Of a stretch of DNA of 64,000 bases, positions 1-8,762 are shown in pieces. This DNA is from Longispora sp040681875. Lineage in GTDB: Bacteria > Actinomycetota > Actinomycetes > Mycobacteriales > Micromonosporaceae. Made by a program: the position numbers and the translations under genes. Location: NCBI RefSeq assembly GCF_040681875.1, contig NZ_JBFAZP010000012.1, positions 62,001-126,000 of the forward strand, read 5' to 3'. Within the stretch, counting starts at the first letter, position 1; the number at the start of each line of letters is the position of its first letter. The notes under the pieces are model-generated. The model did not search any database. It was given only the letters and a program-made list of their open reading frames with translations, and had not been told where the DNA came from.

Positions 1-2
1 TC

Positions 3-548
3 TGTCTCACGAAGGGCGACCTGGCCGGCCCGGAGGAGCTGCTCGACTACTACTCCGACCTGGACCTGGCCTGGCTCGTCATGCAGCCCGGCTCCTCGAT
101 CGACCCGCTGATCGACGCCCTCGACGGCAAGCTGTCCGTGCTCGTCGGGCACTCCGGGGTCGGGAAGTCCACCCTGGTCAACCGCCTCGTGCCGGGCACC
201 GACCGGGCCGTCGGCGTGGTCAGCGCGATCGGCAAGGGCCGGCACACGTCCACGAGCGCGGTGGCCCTGCCCCTGGTCAGCGGGAACGGCTGGATCATCG
301 ACACCCCGGGCATCCGGTCGTTCGGCCTGGCGCACGTGTCGGCGCACAGCCTGCTCTACGGGTTCGACGACCTGGTCGACGGCACCCTGGACTGCCCGCC
401 GAACTGCGAGCACGACGAGCACTCGCCCGACTGCGCGCTGACTGGCTGGGTCGCGGCGGGCAACGCGGACCCGCGCCGGCTCGCCTCCTACCGGCGGCTC
501 CTGGCGTCCCGGGCGGGCGAGGAACTCTCCGGCCCGGACAGGACCTAG
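3..548 (+). CDS. rsgA: Ribosome small subunit-dependent GTPase A, C-terminal part (partial)
   Basis: The 5' end lies outside the window; the reading frame is open from base 3. RsgA is a circularly permuted GTPase that helps mature the 30S subunit. Visible here are the LTKGDL segment (the G4 motif, which precedes G1 in this family), the P-loop GHSGVGKST about 50 residues in, the DTPG switch motif (IIDTPGIRSFG), and a C-terminal Cys/His zinc knuckle (DCPPNCEHDEHSPDC). The N-terminal OB fold is missing because of the window edge. It converges with the next gene across a 228-bp spacer that contains a hairpin. Confidence 0.93.
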   Translation, partial: CLTKGDLAGPEELLDYYSDLDLAWLVMQPGSSIDPLIDALDGKLSVLVGHSGVGKSTLVNRLVPGTDRAVGVVSAIGKGRHTSTSAVALPLVSGNGWIIDTPGIRSFGLAHVSAHSLLYGFDDLVDGTLDCPPNCEHDEHSPDCALTGWVAAGNADPRRLASYRRLLASRAGEELSGPDRT

Positions 549-704
549 GACCACCCCCGGACGGGTACCGGATCGCGGGCGACCTCCCGCGAAAGTGCCG
601 CCGTCACCGGGTCGGGCGCCCAGCGTAACCAGATGATGCCGTTGACCTTCGCCTTTGATCTGACGTCTTGGCCCGCTGAGGGCGGCGAGGCGAAGGCGGA
701 GGTG

Positions 705-733
705 TTCCCGCATACCGGTTGTGTATGCGGGAA
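705..733. terminator. Perfect 11-bp inverted repeat between converging genes
   Basis: TTCCCGCATAC and GTATGCGGGAA flank a 7-base loop. It sits between the 3' ends of rsgA and the converging unknown gene, so a bidirectional terminator is the simplest reading. There is no long T-run on either side, so a protein-binding palindrome is also possible. Confidence 0.5.
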
Positions 734-776
734 TGCCGACAACGCGCGCATCGTCGTCCTCAGCGGGCCCCACCCA

Positions 777-2375
777 CTAGTTGGTCATGGTGTTCGGTAG
801 GTGGGGGCCCAGGTAGCCGATGTAGATGGTGCCCGTGGTGGCCGTCGCGTCGTGGAAGTGCAGCCGGGGGGAGATCGCGCCCGCCGCGCCGATCCGGATG
901 TGCGCGCCCATGAAGATCCGCCCGGCCGGGTGCACGGACCTCGGCACCGGCAGCATCCGGTGGTTGGCGAACTTCGCGGTGTTCACGACCGTGTCCGACT
1001 CCGTCGGCGCCACCTTGCGGGCGGTGATCGCCAGGCCGCCCGGCGGGGGTTCGCGGCACCAGGCGTAGAAGTTGTTGCTGAAGCCGGCCGTGGCCCGGGC
1101 CCGGGCGTAGTCGGCGAGCGCGCGCAGGGCGTCCCAGGCGGAGACGGCCCAGGTGGAGTACTCGTGCTGCTCCTCCAGCGCCAGGGTGCGGTGCCGGTCC
1201 CCGGTGAACTCGACCCGGGGCAGCTCCCCCGTGTCCAGCCGGTCGAGGAGCTCGTCGAACGACTTGGGCGGCTCGTCGATCGGCGGGCCCGCGTAGACCC
1301 GGTCGCCGTGGCCGGACTCGGTGAGCAGGCGTTCCAGGTAGCGGACCCGGTCGACGAGCCGGCTGCGTTCGCGCTGCTCGGTCTCCAGTTCGCTGTTGGC
1401 GTCGAAAAGGCGGCTGTCCAGCTCGTCGCGGCGGGCCCGGGCCCGGTCGCGTTCCCACTCGATCTCCTTGAGCAGGTGTTCGAGCTCCTCGTACCGGCCG
1501 CGCAGCTCCGTCAGCTCCACCTCCGACTCGCCCCCGGACCGGGCGAAACTCACCTTGGCCAGCGCCTCCGGCAGCGGGCGGGACGCGGCCAGCCGGCGGG
1601 GCAGCAGGCCGATCAGCTGCCGGGCCCGGACCGGGTCGACCTCGATCCGCCGGCCGGCCAGCACCGGGTGCCGGGGCGCGTCGCCGGGGACCGCCGGGTC
1701 GGTCTCCTCCAGGTAGGTGCGCAGGAAGCCCGGTTCGACCTGGTAGCCGGGGTCGCCCATGCCCCGGTTGAACTCGGCGAGCGCCGGCGGGTCGAGGATG
1801 TACACGCTGGCCAGGCCGGCCAGGTCCGCCGTCACCCCCACCACGTCGTGCCGCCACCGGTCGAACGGCCGCTCCGGGTGCGGGGCGGCCACCACCACCG
1901 GCAGCCGGCGGTGCGGGGAGCACACCACGTCGAGCAGGTCCTCGACCCGGTCGGGGCGGATCAGTTCGGGCTCGGCGCGCAGCACGGCCTCGTCGTCGTA
2001 CGCGTCGAACTCGGTCAGCAGCAGCCGGGCCAGCTTCGGCACGTGCGCGGGCTGCGCCTCGGCCCCCGTGACCGGGATGTGCTCGATGTCGAGGGCCACC
2101 CAGCTGCGGCCCGCCGACTCCGCCTGCACGGTCAGGGTGCTCAGCCAGGTCCCCTGCGGGTCGCGCTCGCGGAGCTGCCAGCCCCGGGTGCCGGTGGGGC
2201 TGACGTAGCGCATGTAGACGCTGGGGGCGAGCTTCTGGTGCTCGTTGTCGTACGCGGCGACGCTGTAGTTCTTGTCGCGGAGCCAGGTGCGCAGTTCCCG
2301 CTCGGCCCGCTCGCGCGCCTCCCGGAACGCCAGGTCGATGTGGAACGCGGTGCGGTAGGGCAGTCCGGCGTCCAT
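777..2375 (-). CDS. Conserved actinobacterial coiled-coil protein of unknown function
   Basis: The product is 532 residues with no signal peptide or membrane segment. ATG at 2375 is chosen because GGGAGG lies 7 bases upstream; the frame stays open much further upstream, but only as the antisense of hisN. Three parts are visible: an N-terminal region of about 215 residues rich in W/R/E; a charged heptad-like coiled coil around residues 255-325 (ELRGRYEELEHLLKEIEWER and onward); and a C-terminal region ending in a beta-rich, glycine-rich pattern (HIRIGAAGAISPRLHFHD, then IYIGYLGPHLPNT). I recognise the general pattern from uncharacterised actinobacterial proteins but no catalytic motif. It is divergent from hisN, with 87 bp between starts. 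Confidence 0.8.
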   Translation of the reverse strand: MDAGLPYRTAFHIDLAFREARERAERELRTWLRDKNYSVAAYDNEHQKLAPSVYMRYVSPTGTRGWQLRERDPQGTWLSTLTVQAESAGRSWVALDIEHIPVTGAEAQPAHVPKLARLLLTEFDAYDDEAVLRAEPELIRPDRVEDLLDVVCSPHRRLPVVVAAPHPERPFDRWRHDVVGVTADLAGLASVYILDPPALAEFNRGMGDPGYQVEPGFLRTYLEETDPAVPGDAPRHPVLAGRRIEVDPVRARQLIGLLPRRLAASRPLPEALAKVSFARSGGESEVELTELRGRYEELEHLLKEIEWERDRARARRDELDSRLFDANSELETEQRERSRLVDRVRYLERLLTESGHGDRVYAGPPIDEPPKSFDELLDRLDTGELPRVEFTGDRHRTLALEEQHEYSTWAVSAWDALRALADYARARATAGFSNNFYAWCREPPPGGLAITARKVAPTESDTVVNTAKFANHRMLPVPRSVHPAGRIFMGAHIRIGAAGAISPRLHFHDATATTGTIYIGYLGPHLPNTMTN

Positions 2376-2462
2376 GCGTACCTCCCATCGACTCTCATCA
2401 AACATAGCGGCGCGGCCGTGCTCAGCAGATCCTCTGAAAAGGCATCGGATAGGTTTTCGGTC

Positions 2463-3257
2463 ATGACGAGCTACGCGGACGACCTCGGCCTGGCCCACCT
2501 CCTCGCGGACACCGCCGACGCCATCTCGATGTCCCGGTTCCGGGCCCTCGACCTCGTGGTGGACTCCAAGCCGGACCTGACCCCGGTCAGCGACGCGGAC
2601 ACCGCCGTCGAGAAGGCGCTGCGCGCGACGCTGGCCCGCAGCCGGCCCCGCGACGGCGTGCTCGGCGAGGAGTTCGGCACCACCCCGGCGAAGGCCGGTC
2701 CGGGCAACCGGCAGTGGGTGCTCGACCCGATCGACGGCACGAAGAACTTCGTCCGGGGGGTACCGATCTGGGGCACCCTGATCGCCCTGCTGGAGGGCGG
2801 CGAGCCGGTCCTCGGCCTGGTGTCGGCCCCGGCGCTGGGCCGGCGCTGGTGGGGGGCGCGCGGGCACGGCGCGTTCGCCGGGAAGCACGCCGCCCAGGCG
2901 ACCCGGATCCGGGTGTCGGCGGTCTCGGAGCTGGCCGACGCCTCGCTGAGCTACTCGTCCCTGCCCTCCTGGGAGGAGGCCGGCCGGCTCGACGGGATGC
3001 TGGACCTGATGCGCGGCGCGTGGCGGACCCGGGCGTACGGCGACTTCTACGGCCACATGCTCGTCGCCGAGGGCGCGGTCGAGGCGATGGTGGAGCCGGA
3101 CCTGGCCCTGTGGGACATGGCGGCCCTGGTGCCGATCGTCACCGAGGCCGGCGGGACGTGCACCAACCGGGCCGGCGAGCCGTTGCGCGGTCCGGGCAGC
3201 GTGCTGATCAGCAACGGGCGGATCCACGACGTGTTGTTGGACAAGCTCGGAGAGTGA
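2463..3257 (+). CDS. hisN: Histidinol-phosphatase, inositol-monophosphatase family
   Basis: The 264-residue protein is predicted to dephosphorylate histidinol phosphate in histidine synthesis. IMPase metal-site motifs are all present: GEEFG near residue 65, the signature WVLDPIDGTKNFVRG near residues 81-95, and WDMAALVPIVTEAGG near residue 218. Related enzymes act on inositol phosphate or other sugar phosphates, so substrate choice is inferred from similarity to actinobacterial HisN and from its common location next to rsgA. The ATG was chosen from the family start; upstream sequence in the same frame is antisense to the divergent unknown gene. Confidence 0.85.
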   Translation: MTSYADDLGLAHLLADTADAISMSRFRALDLVVDSKPDLTPVSDADTAVEKALRATLARSRPRDGVLGEEFGTTPAKAGPGNRQWVLDPIDGTKNFVRGVPIWGTLIALLEGGEPVLGLVSAPALGRRWWGARGHGAFAGKHAAQATRIRVSAVSELADASLSYSSLPSWEEAGRLDGMLDLMRGAWRTRAYGDFYGHMLVAEGAVEAMVEPDLALWDMAALVPIVTEAGGTCTNRAGEPLRGPGSVLISNGRIHDVLLDKLGE

Positions 3258-3308
3258 CTTGCGCCCGCCTGCTGAGGAGCCGGCCGGGTACGGGACTAAG
3301 CTCGATCG

Positions 3309-4172
3309 GTGTCCTCCGGTTGGTTCTTCCTCGCAGCGATGGTCTTCGCGTACGGTGTGGCCAACCTCTTGCAGTCAATCGGCGTAAACAAGACCAAAGC
3401 CGGCAAGAACATGCACCCGAAGCTGCTGGTCCGGCTATTCGGCCAGCGGATGTACATGCTCGGGCTGCTCTGCCAGATCGGCGGCTTCGTCCTCGCCTTC
3501 CTGGCCCGTAAGGACCTGCCGTTGTTCCTGGTCCAGGCGTGCATGACCGCCGGGCTCGGGGTCACCGCCGTCCTCGGCGTCCTGCTGCTCAAGTGGCGGC
3601 TGCCCCGGGCCGAGGTGCTGCTGCTGACCCTGCTCGGCGCGGGGCTCGTCGGGCTCGTGTTCGCCGCCCGGCCCGCGCCGTCCCGGCAGATCGGCCTGCT
3701 CGGCATCGTGCTGCTGATCGTCGCGCTGATCGGCATCGCCGGGGCCGGGGCGTTCGCGGCCAAGCTGCCCGGGGTGCGCGGCTCGATGACCCTGGGCTCG
3801 CTCGCCGGGCTGAACTTCGCCGCCGCCGCGATGGCGTCCCGGCCGCTGGCCAACGTGGGGAACTTCGTCACGTTCGTCACCGATCCCCTGTTGTACCTGC
3901 TGATCGTGCACTCGCTGTGCGGCTCGCTGCTCCTCGCGCTCGGCATGCAGCGCGGCTCGACCATGGCCGCGATCGCCGGCATGGACGCGGCGGCGGCCGT
4001 CCCGGCGGCGGTGCTCGGCCTGCTGTTCCTCGGCGACCAGATCGTGGGGGGCCGCGAGTGGCTCGCCGGGCTGGGCTTCCTCGTGACGCTGGCCGCCGTG
4101 CTGGCCCTCACCCGGTACTCGGCGCCCCAGCAGGCGCCCGCCCGCGAGAAAGTGATTGCGAAAGTGTCCTAG
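3309..4172 (+). CDS. DMT-superfamily membrane transporter
   Basis: The 287-residue protein is almost wholly hydrophobic with about ten predicted membrane helices, as expected for the drug/metabolite (EamA-like) superfamily. It starts at GTG (SSGWFFLAAMVFAYGVANLLQ). The first half carries the KAGKNMHPKLL cytoplasmic loop; the second half ends with a short charged tail. It lies 51 bp downstream of hisN on the same strand and 20 bp before the ABC transporter ATPase, so it may be cotranscribed. The substrate cannot be read from the sequence. Confidence 0.75.
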   Translation: MSSGWFFLAAMVFAYGVANLLQSIGVNKTKAGKNMHPKLLVRLFGQRMYMLGLLCQIGGFVLAFLARKDLPLFLVQACMTAGLGVTAVLGVLLLKWRLPRAEVLLLTLLGAGLVGLVFAARPAPSRQIGLLGIVLLIVALIGIAGAGAFAAKLPGVRGSMTLGSLAGLNFAAAAMASRPLANVGNFVTFVTDPLLYLLIVHSLCGSLLLALGMQRGSTMAAIAGMDAAAAVPAAVLGLLFLGDQIVGGREWLAGLGFLVTLAAVLALTRYSAPQQAPAREKVIAKVS

Positions 4173-4192
4173 GGGCACGCTACGGTGCGTGC

Positions 4193-5122
4193 GTGTCCTT
4201 GATTCACGCGCGCGACCTCGTCAAACAGTTCGGTGACTTCACCGCCGTCGACGGCATCGACGTCGACGTCGCCCCGGGCGAGGCGTTCGGCTTCCTCGGG
4301 CCGAACGGGGCCGGCAAGTCGTCCACCATGAAGATGATCGGGTGCGTCTCGCGGCCCACGTCCGGCGAGCTGCGGATCCTCGGCCTCGACCCGGTGACCG
4401 ACGGCAGCGCGATCAAGGCCCGGATCGGCGTCGTCCCGCAGACCGACAACCTCGACCAGGAGCTGACCGTCCGGGAGAACCTGACGGTCTACGCCCGGTT
4501 CTTCGGCCTGTCGCGGGCCGTGGCCCGCGAGCGCGCCGCCGAACTGCTCGACTTCGTCCAGCTCAGCGAGCGGGCCGACGACCGGGTCGAGCCGCTGTCC
4601 GGGGGCATGAAGCGCCGGCTGACCATCGCCCGCGCCCTGATCAACGAGCCCGAGCTGGTCCTGCTCGACGAGCCGACCACCGGGCTGGACCCGCAGGCCC
4701 GGCACCTGGTCTGGGAGCGGCTGTTCCGACTCAAGCAGCGCGGGGTCACCCTCGTGCTCACCACGCACTACATGGACGAGGCCGAGCAGCTCTGCGACCG
4801 GCTCGTCGTGATGGACGGCGGCCGGATCGTGGCCGAGGGCTCCCCGCGCGAGCTGATCGAGCGGCACTCGACCCGCGAGGTGCTGGAGCTGCGGTTCGCG
4901 CTCACCGAGATGGACCAGTTGGGCGCGCTCGCCGAGAAGCTCGACGGCATCGCCCAGCGGATCGAGATCCTGCCCGACCGGCTGCTGCTGTACACGGCCG
5001 ACGGGGACGCGGCGACGACCGAGGTGCACGCCCGGGGCGTCGTCCCGGCGGCGGTGCTGGCCCGGCGCGCCACCCTGGAGGACGTGTTCCTGCACATCAC
5101 CGGCCGGACGCTGGTCGACTGA
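4193..5122 (+). CDS. ABC exporter ATP-binding protein, DrrA/NodI type
   Basis: This 309-residue ATPase powers an ABC-2 exporter. Walker A GPNGAGKSS (about residue 41), the Q-loop (VVPQTDNLD), the ABC signature LSGGMKRRL (about residue 139), Walker B LVLLDEPTTGLD and the H-loop TTHYMDEAEQ are all intact. The roughly 80-residue C-terminal extension is typical of the DrrA/NodI group. It starts at GTG (SLIHARDLVKQFG). Its TGA overlaps the ATG of the following permease, so the subunits are translationally coupled. The substrate is unknown; family members export antibiotics, lipids or Nod factors. Confidence 0.9.
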   Translation: MSLIHARDLVKQFGDFTAVDGIDVDVAPGEAFGFLGPNGAGKSSTMKMIGCVSRPTSGELRILGLDPVTDGSAIKARIGVVPQTDNLDQELTVRENLTVYARFFGLSRAVARERAAELLDFVQLSERADDRVEPLSGGMKRRLTIARALINEPELVLLDEPTTGLDPQARHLVWERLFRLKQRGVTLVLTTHYMDEAEQLCDRLVVMDGGRIVAEGSPRELIERHSTREVLELRFALTEMDQLGALAEKLDGIAQRIEILPDRLLLYTADGDAATTEVHARGVVPAAVLARRATLEDVFLHITGRTLVD

Positions 5123-5883
5123 TGACGGGCACCCTCGCGGTCTACGAGTACTTCCTGGTGATGTACCGGCGCCTGTGGCGCGCCAGCGTCTTCAGCCAGT
5201 TCATCGCGCCCCTGCTGTTCGTCGTGGCGCTGGGCACCGGCGTCGGCTCGTTCGTGAACCGGGGCGGCTCACTGGGCGTCGACTACCTGACGTACCTGGT
5301 GCCGGGCCTGATCGCGTCGACGAGCATGAGCCTCGCGGTGTCGGAGTCCACCTTCCCGGTGTACGGCCACTTCGCCTGGAACCGGTACTACTTCGCGATC
5401 CAGGCCACCCCGGTGCACGTGGGCGGCATGATCGCCGGCCAGGTGGCGTTCCTGCTGACCCGGACCCTGATCGCGGGGTTCGCGTTCCTGCTGGTGATGG
5501 GCGCGCTGGGCGAGGTGCACGGCGTGGGGATGCTCGGCGTGGTGCTGGTGGGCATGCTGCTGGCCCTGGCGGTCGGGCCGGCGACGATGGCGTTCTCGGC
5601 GTGGGTCTCCTCCGAGGCGTACTTCGCGCTGCTGTTCCGCTTCGTCGTCGCGCCGCTGACCCTGTTCTCCGGGGTGTTCTTCCCGGTCAGCCAACTGCCG
5701 GGCTGGCTGCGCCCGGCGGCGTACGTGTCGCCGTTGTGGCACGGGGTGGAGCTGTGCCGGTCGTTCGCGTACGCGGGGTTCCCGCTGGGCAAGACGCTCC
5801 TGCACGTGGGGTACCTGCTCCTGCTGTCCGCCGCCGGGCTGTACGCGGTCCGGGCCGCCTTCCTCCGCCGCCTGGAGCGGTGA
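5122..5883 (+). CDS. ABC-2 type permease, NodJ/DrrB-like (first)
   Basis: The 253-residue protein has six predicted membrane helices and the ABC-2 pattern, including FSGVFFPVSQLPGWLRPAAYVSPLWHGVELCRS near the C-terminus. This matches the NodJ/DrrB family partner of the upstream ATPase. The start ATG overlaps the ATPase stop (ATGA-type, 1 shared base), and its own TGA overlaps the ATG of a 27-codon ORF. The second permease 80 bp downstream is similar in architecture, so the exporter is probably a heterodimer of two membrane subunits. Confidence 0.88.
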   Translation: MTGTLAVYEYFLVMYRRLWRASVFSQFIAPLLFVVALGTGVGSFVNRGGSLGVDYLTYLVPGLIASTSMSLAVSESTFPVYGHFAWNRYYFAIQATPVHVGGMIAGQVAFLLTRTLIAGFAFLLVMGALGEVHGVGMLGVVLVGMLLALAVGPATMAFSAWVSSEAYFALLFRFVVAPLTLFSGVFFPVSQLPGWLRPAAYVSPLWHGVELCRSFAYAGFPLGKTLLHVGYLLLLSAAGLYAVRAAFLRRLER

Positions 5884-5966
5884 TGCCCGAACTGCCGCGT
5901 CCGCCCGGACCGAAGCCGCCGCCCGCGGTGACGCCGCCCCAGAAACGGATGGATCCCCAGTCATGA
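5883..5966 (+). CDS. 27-residue proline-rich mini-ORF bridging two permease genes
   Basis: A short reading frame begins with the ATG that overlaps the stop of the first permease and ends in a TGA that overlaps the ATG of the second, so it fills the 80-bp spacer exactly. GGAG lies 5 bases before its ATG. The product (MPELPRPPGPKPPPAV and onward, nine prolines) looks like a flexible tail rather than a folded protein. It may be a translational coupler or a spurious frame; no homologue is recognised. Confidence 0.4.
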   Translation: MPELPRPPGPKPPPAVTPPQKRMDPQS

Positions 5967-6745
5967 TCGCCCTGATGGTGTCCGCCCGGCGGGCCGGCGT
6001 GATGATCGAGCGCAACGTCGCGGTCTACAAGCGGCTGCCGTGGAACATCGCGTCCGGCGTCCTGGAGCCGATCTTCTACCTGTTCAGCATCGGGATCGGG
6101 GTCGGGGCGCTGGTCAACGGCGTGTTCACGGTCGACGGCGAGCCGATGTCCTACGCGCTGTTCGTCGCGCCGGCCATGATGGCCCAGGCGGCGCTGAGCG
6201 GTTCGCTGATCGAGTGCGTGTTCAACTTCTTCGGCAAGATGAAGTTCGCCAAGTTGTACGACGCGTTCCTGGCCACCCCGCTCCAGCCGATCGAGATCGC
6301 GACCGGCGAGCTGGCGTTCGCGCTGATGCGCGGCGGGGCGTACTCGGCGGTGTTCCTCGCCCTGATGGCCGTGATGGGGATGACCAGTTCGTGGTGGGCG
6401 GTGCTCGCCCTGCCGGCGGCGCTGCTGATCGGGGTCGCGGCCGGCGGGCTGGGCCTCGCGGTGGCGACGTTCCTGCGCGGCTGGCAGGACTTCGACTACG
6501 TGACCGGGGGCATGACCGCGATGTTCCTGTTCTCGGGCACGTTCGCCCCGATCGGGCTGTACCCGGTGTGGACCCAGTGGGTGATCCAGGCCCTGCCGCT
6601 GTACCACGGGGTGGAGCTGCTGCGCGGCCTCACCACCGGGCACGTCGGGCCGGGCCTGCTGGTGCACGTCGGGTACCTGGTCGCGCTGGGCATGGCGGGG
6701 CTGTGGCTGGCCAACCGGCGAATGGGCAAACTCCTCCTCAGCTGA
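5963..6745 (+). CDS. ABC-2 type permease, NodJ/DrrB-like (second)
   Basis: The 260-residue integral membrane protein has six predicted helices. The conserved ABC-2 C-terminal segment is present (FSGTFAPIGLYPVWTQWVIQALPLYHGVELLRG). It parallels the first permease but the sequences have diverged, suggesting an old duplication and a heterodimeric channel with the shared ATPase. The ATG at 5963 has no good ribosome-binding site of its own; expression probably depends on ribosomes finishing the mini-ORF. No alternative start exists upstream in frame before the spacer. Confidence 0.87.
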   Translation: MIALMVSARRAGVMIERNVAVYKRLPWNIASGVLEPIFYLFSIGIGVGALVNGVFTVDGEPMSYALFVAPAMMAQAALSGSLIECVFNFFGKMKFAKLYDAFLATPLQPIEIATGELAFALMRGGAYSAVFLALMAVMGMTSSWWAVLALPAALLIGVAAGGLGLAVATFLRGWQDFDYVTGGMTAMFLFSGTFAPIGLYPVWTQWVIQALPLYHGVELLRGLTTGHVGPGLLVHVGYLVALGMAGLWLANRRMGKLLLS

Positions 6746-6769
6746 GGCGCCGCCCGTATTGTCGGCTTC

Positions 6770-8674
6770 ATGACGCAGCAGAGGCGGAGTGTCGGGGTCA
6801 TCATCGGCGCGCTCATGCTCGCCATGCTGCTCGCCGCCCTCGACCAGACCATCGTGTCCACCGCGCTGCCCACGATCGTCGGGGAGCTCGGCGGGCTGGA
6901 GCACCTGTCGTGGGTGGTCACCGCGTACATGCTCGGGTCGACCGTCGCGACGCCGCTGTGGGGAAAGCTCGGGGACCAGTACGGGCGGAAGAACCTGTTC
7001 CTCGGGGCGATCGTCATCTTCCTGGCCGCCTCCGCGCTCTGCGGGCAGGCCGGCACCCTCGGCGAACTGATCGCGTTCCGCGCCCTGCAGGGCATCGGCG
7101 GCGGCGGACTCATGGCGCTGGCCGCCGCGATCGTCGGCGACGTCGTCCCGCCCCGGGAACGCGGCCGGTACCAGGGCCTGTTCGGGGCCGTGTTCGGCGT
7201 GAGCAGCGTCGCCGGCCCCCTGCTCGGCGGGCTGTTCGTCGACCACCTGAGCTGGCGCTGGGTGTTCTACGTCAACCTGCCGCTCGGCGTCCTCGCCCTG
7301 GTCGCGGTCGCCGTAGCGCTGAGACCCACCGAGGTCAAGACCCAGCACAAGGTGGACTTCCTCGGCATCGGCCTGCTCGCCGCCGCCGTGAGCTGCCTCG
7401 TGCTGCTGACCAGCTGGGGCGGGACCACGTACGAGTGGGACTCGGTGGAGATCATCGGGCTCGGGGTGGCCGCCGTCGTGCTCGCCGTGGGCTGGTGGTT
7501 GTCGGCCCGGCGCGCGGCGGAGCCGGTACTCCCCCTGCATCTGTTCAAGATCCGGGTGTTCGCGCTCGGCTCGGCGATCAGCTTCGTGATCGGTTTCGCG
7601 ATGTTCGGGGCGCTGACGTTCCTGCCGCTGTTCCTCCAGGTGGTGCACGGGGTCAGCGCGACGATGTCCGGGGTGTACCTGCTCCCGATGGTCGGCGGCA
7701 TGCTGCTCACCTCGATCACCAGCGGCCAGCTGATCAGCCGGACCGGGCACTACCGGATCTACCCCATCGTGGGCACGATCGTCACCGCGCTCGGCCTGTT
7801 CCTGCTGTCCCGGATGGACGAGAACACGTCCGCGCCGGTCTACAGCGTGTACTTCTTCGTCCTCGGCGCCGGCCTGGGCCTCGTGATGCAGGTGCTGGTC
7901 ATCGCCGTGCAGAACTCCGTCGGGTACCGCGACCTCGGCGTCGCCACCTCGGGTGTGACCTTCTTCCGCTCGATCGGCGGCTCGTTCGGGGTCTCGGTGT
8001 TCGGCACGATCTTCTCCAACCGGCTGGAGGCCACCCTGGGCGGGGCCCGGCCGGGCACCCCGGAATACCTGCACGCCTACTCGTCCTCATTGCAGACCGT
8101 GTTCGCGCTCGCGACCCCGATCGCGCTGCTGGCCTTCGTGTTCGCGGTCATGCTCCGCGAGGAACCGCTCCGCGACGGCCTGGCGACGAACTCCGACCTG
8201 GGCGAGTCCCTCGGCGGCGCGCCCACCCAGCGCACCAGCCTCGCGGAGGTCGAGAAGGCCCTGTCCCAGAGAGCGGACACAGAACTCCGACACGGGTACT
8301 ACACGTGGCTCGCCGCCGAGTCCGGCCTCGGGATCAGCCCCGCCGGCTGCTGGATCCTCGCCCGGTTGTCCCAGCTCGGTCCGACGCCGGGGGCTGAGCT
8401 GGCCGACCTGGCGGGGACGACGGTGGAGAAGGGCCGGCCGTACACGGACGACCTGGTCGAGGCCGGGATGCTGCGGCGGGTGGACGGCACGCTGGAGCTG
8501 ACCGTGGCCGGGGAGCAGGCGGCGGAGCGGTTGTTCGCGCTGCGCCGGGCCGGGCTGGAGAAGCTGCTCGGGGACTGGTCGCCGGACACCGAGCCGGACC
8601 TGGACGCGCTGCTGGACCGGATGTCGCGGGCGCTGCTGGGGGCGGACGCGGACCGGGCGCGGACCGGGTCCTGA
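6770..8674 (+). CDS. MFS drug exporter (DHA2, 14 helices) fused to a C-terminal winged helix
   Basis: The 634-residue protein starts with the DHA2 pattern: LDQTIVSTALPTIVGELGG (motif D1 of 14-helix exporters), GKLGDQYGRKN (motif A), and GGLFVDHLSWRWVFYVNLP (motif C region). Helices run to about residue 470. The remaining roughly 150 residues are soluble and read like a MarR-type winged helix: GISPAGCWILARLSQLGPTPGAELADLAG, then VEAGMLRRVDGTLELTVAG. Such fusions occur in actinobacterial DHA2 proteins; whether the domain binds DNA or senses ligand is unknown. The next gene is on the opposite strand. Confidence 0.88.
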   Translation: MTQQRRSVGVIIGALMLAMLLAALDQTIVSTALPTIVGELGGLEHLSWVVTAYMLGSTVATPLWGKLGDQYGRKNLFLGAIVIFLAASALCGQAGTLGELIAFRALQGIGGGGLMALAAAIVGDVVPPRERGRYQGLFGAVFGVSSVAGPLLGGLFVDHLSWRWVFYVNLPLGVLALVAVAVALRPTEVKTQHKVDFLGIGLLAAAVSCLVLLTSWGGTTYEWDSVEIIGLGVAAVVLAVGWWLSARRAAEPVLPLHLFKIRVFALGSAISFVIGFAMFGALTFLPLFLQVVHGVSATMSGVYLLPMVGGMLLTSITSGQLISRTGHYRIYPIVGTIVTALGLFLLSRMDENTSAPVYSVYFFVLGAGLGLVMQVLVIAVQNSVGYRDLGVATSGVTFFRSIGGSFGVSVFGTIFSNRLEATLGGARPGTPEYLHAYSSSLQTVFALATPIALLAFVFAVMLREEPLRDGLATNSDLGESLGGAPTQRTSLAEVEKALSQRADTELRHGYYTWLAAESGLGISPAGCWILARLSQLGPTPGAELADLAGTTVEKGRPYTDDLVEAGMLRRVDGTLELTVAGEQAAERLFALRRAGLEKLLGDWSPDTEPDLDALLDRMSRALLGADADRARTGS

Positions 8675-8762
8675 GGACCGCACGGGGCCGGGTGGGCGAC
8701 TCCGGGCGCGCTGGGCTTGGTCGGCGACTCCGGTCGGGCACCGTTCCGGGCCGCGCGACCGG

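Noticed and set aside
801..2462. Long plus-strand open frame upstream of hisN
   Set aside because: It is the complement of the unknown gene; composition and absence of domains mark it as a GC-driven shadow frame.
777..3227. Long open frame on the minus strand extending the unknown gene back through hisN
   Set aside because: The segment beyond 2375 is the antisense of hisN, lacks domain sequence, and a good ribosome site exists at 2375.
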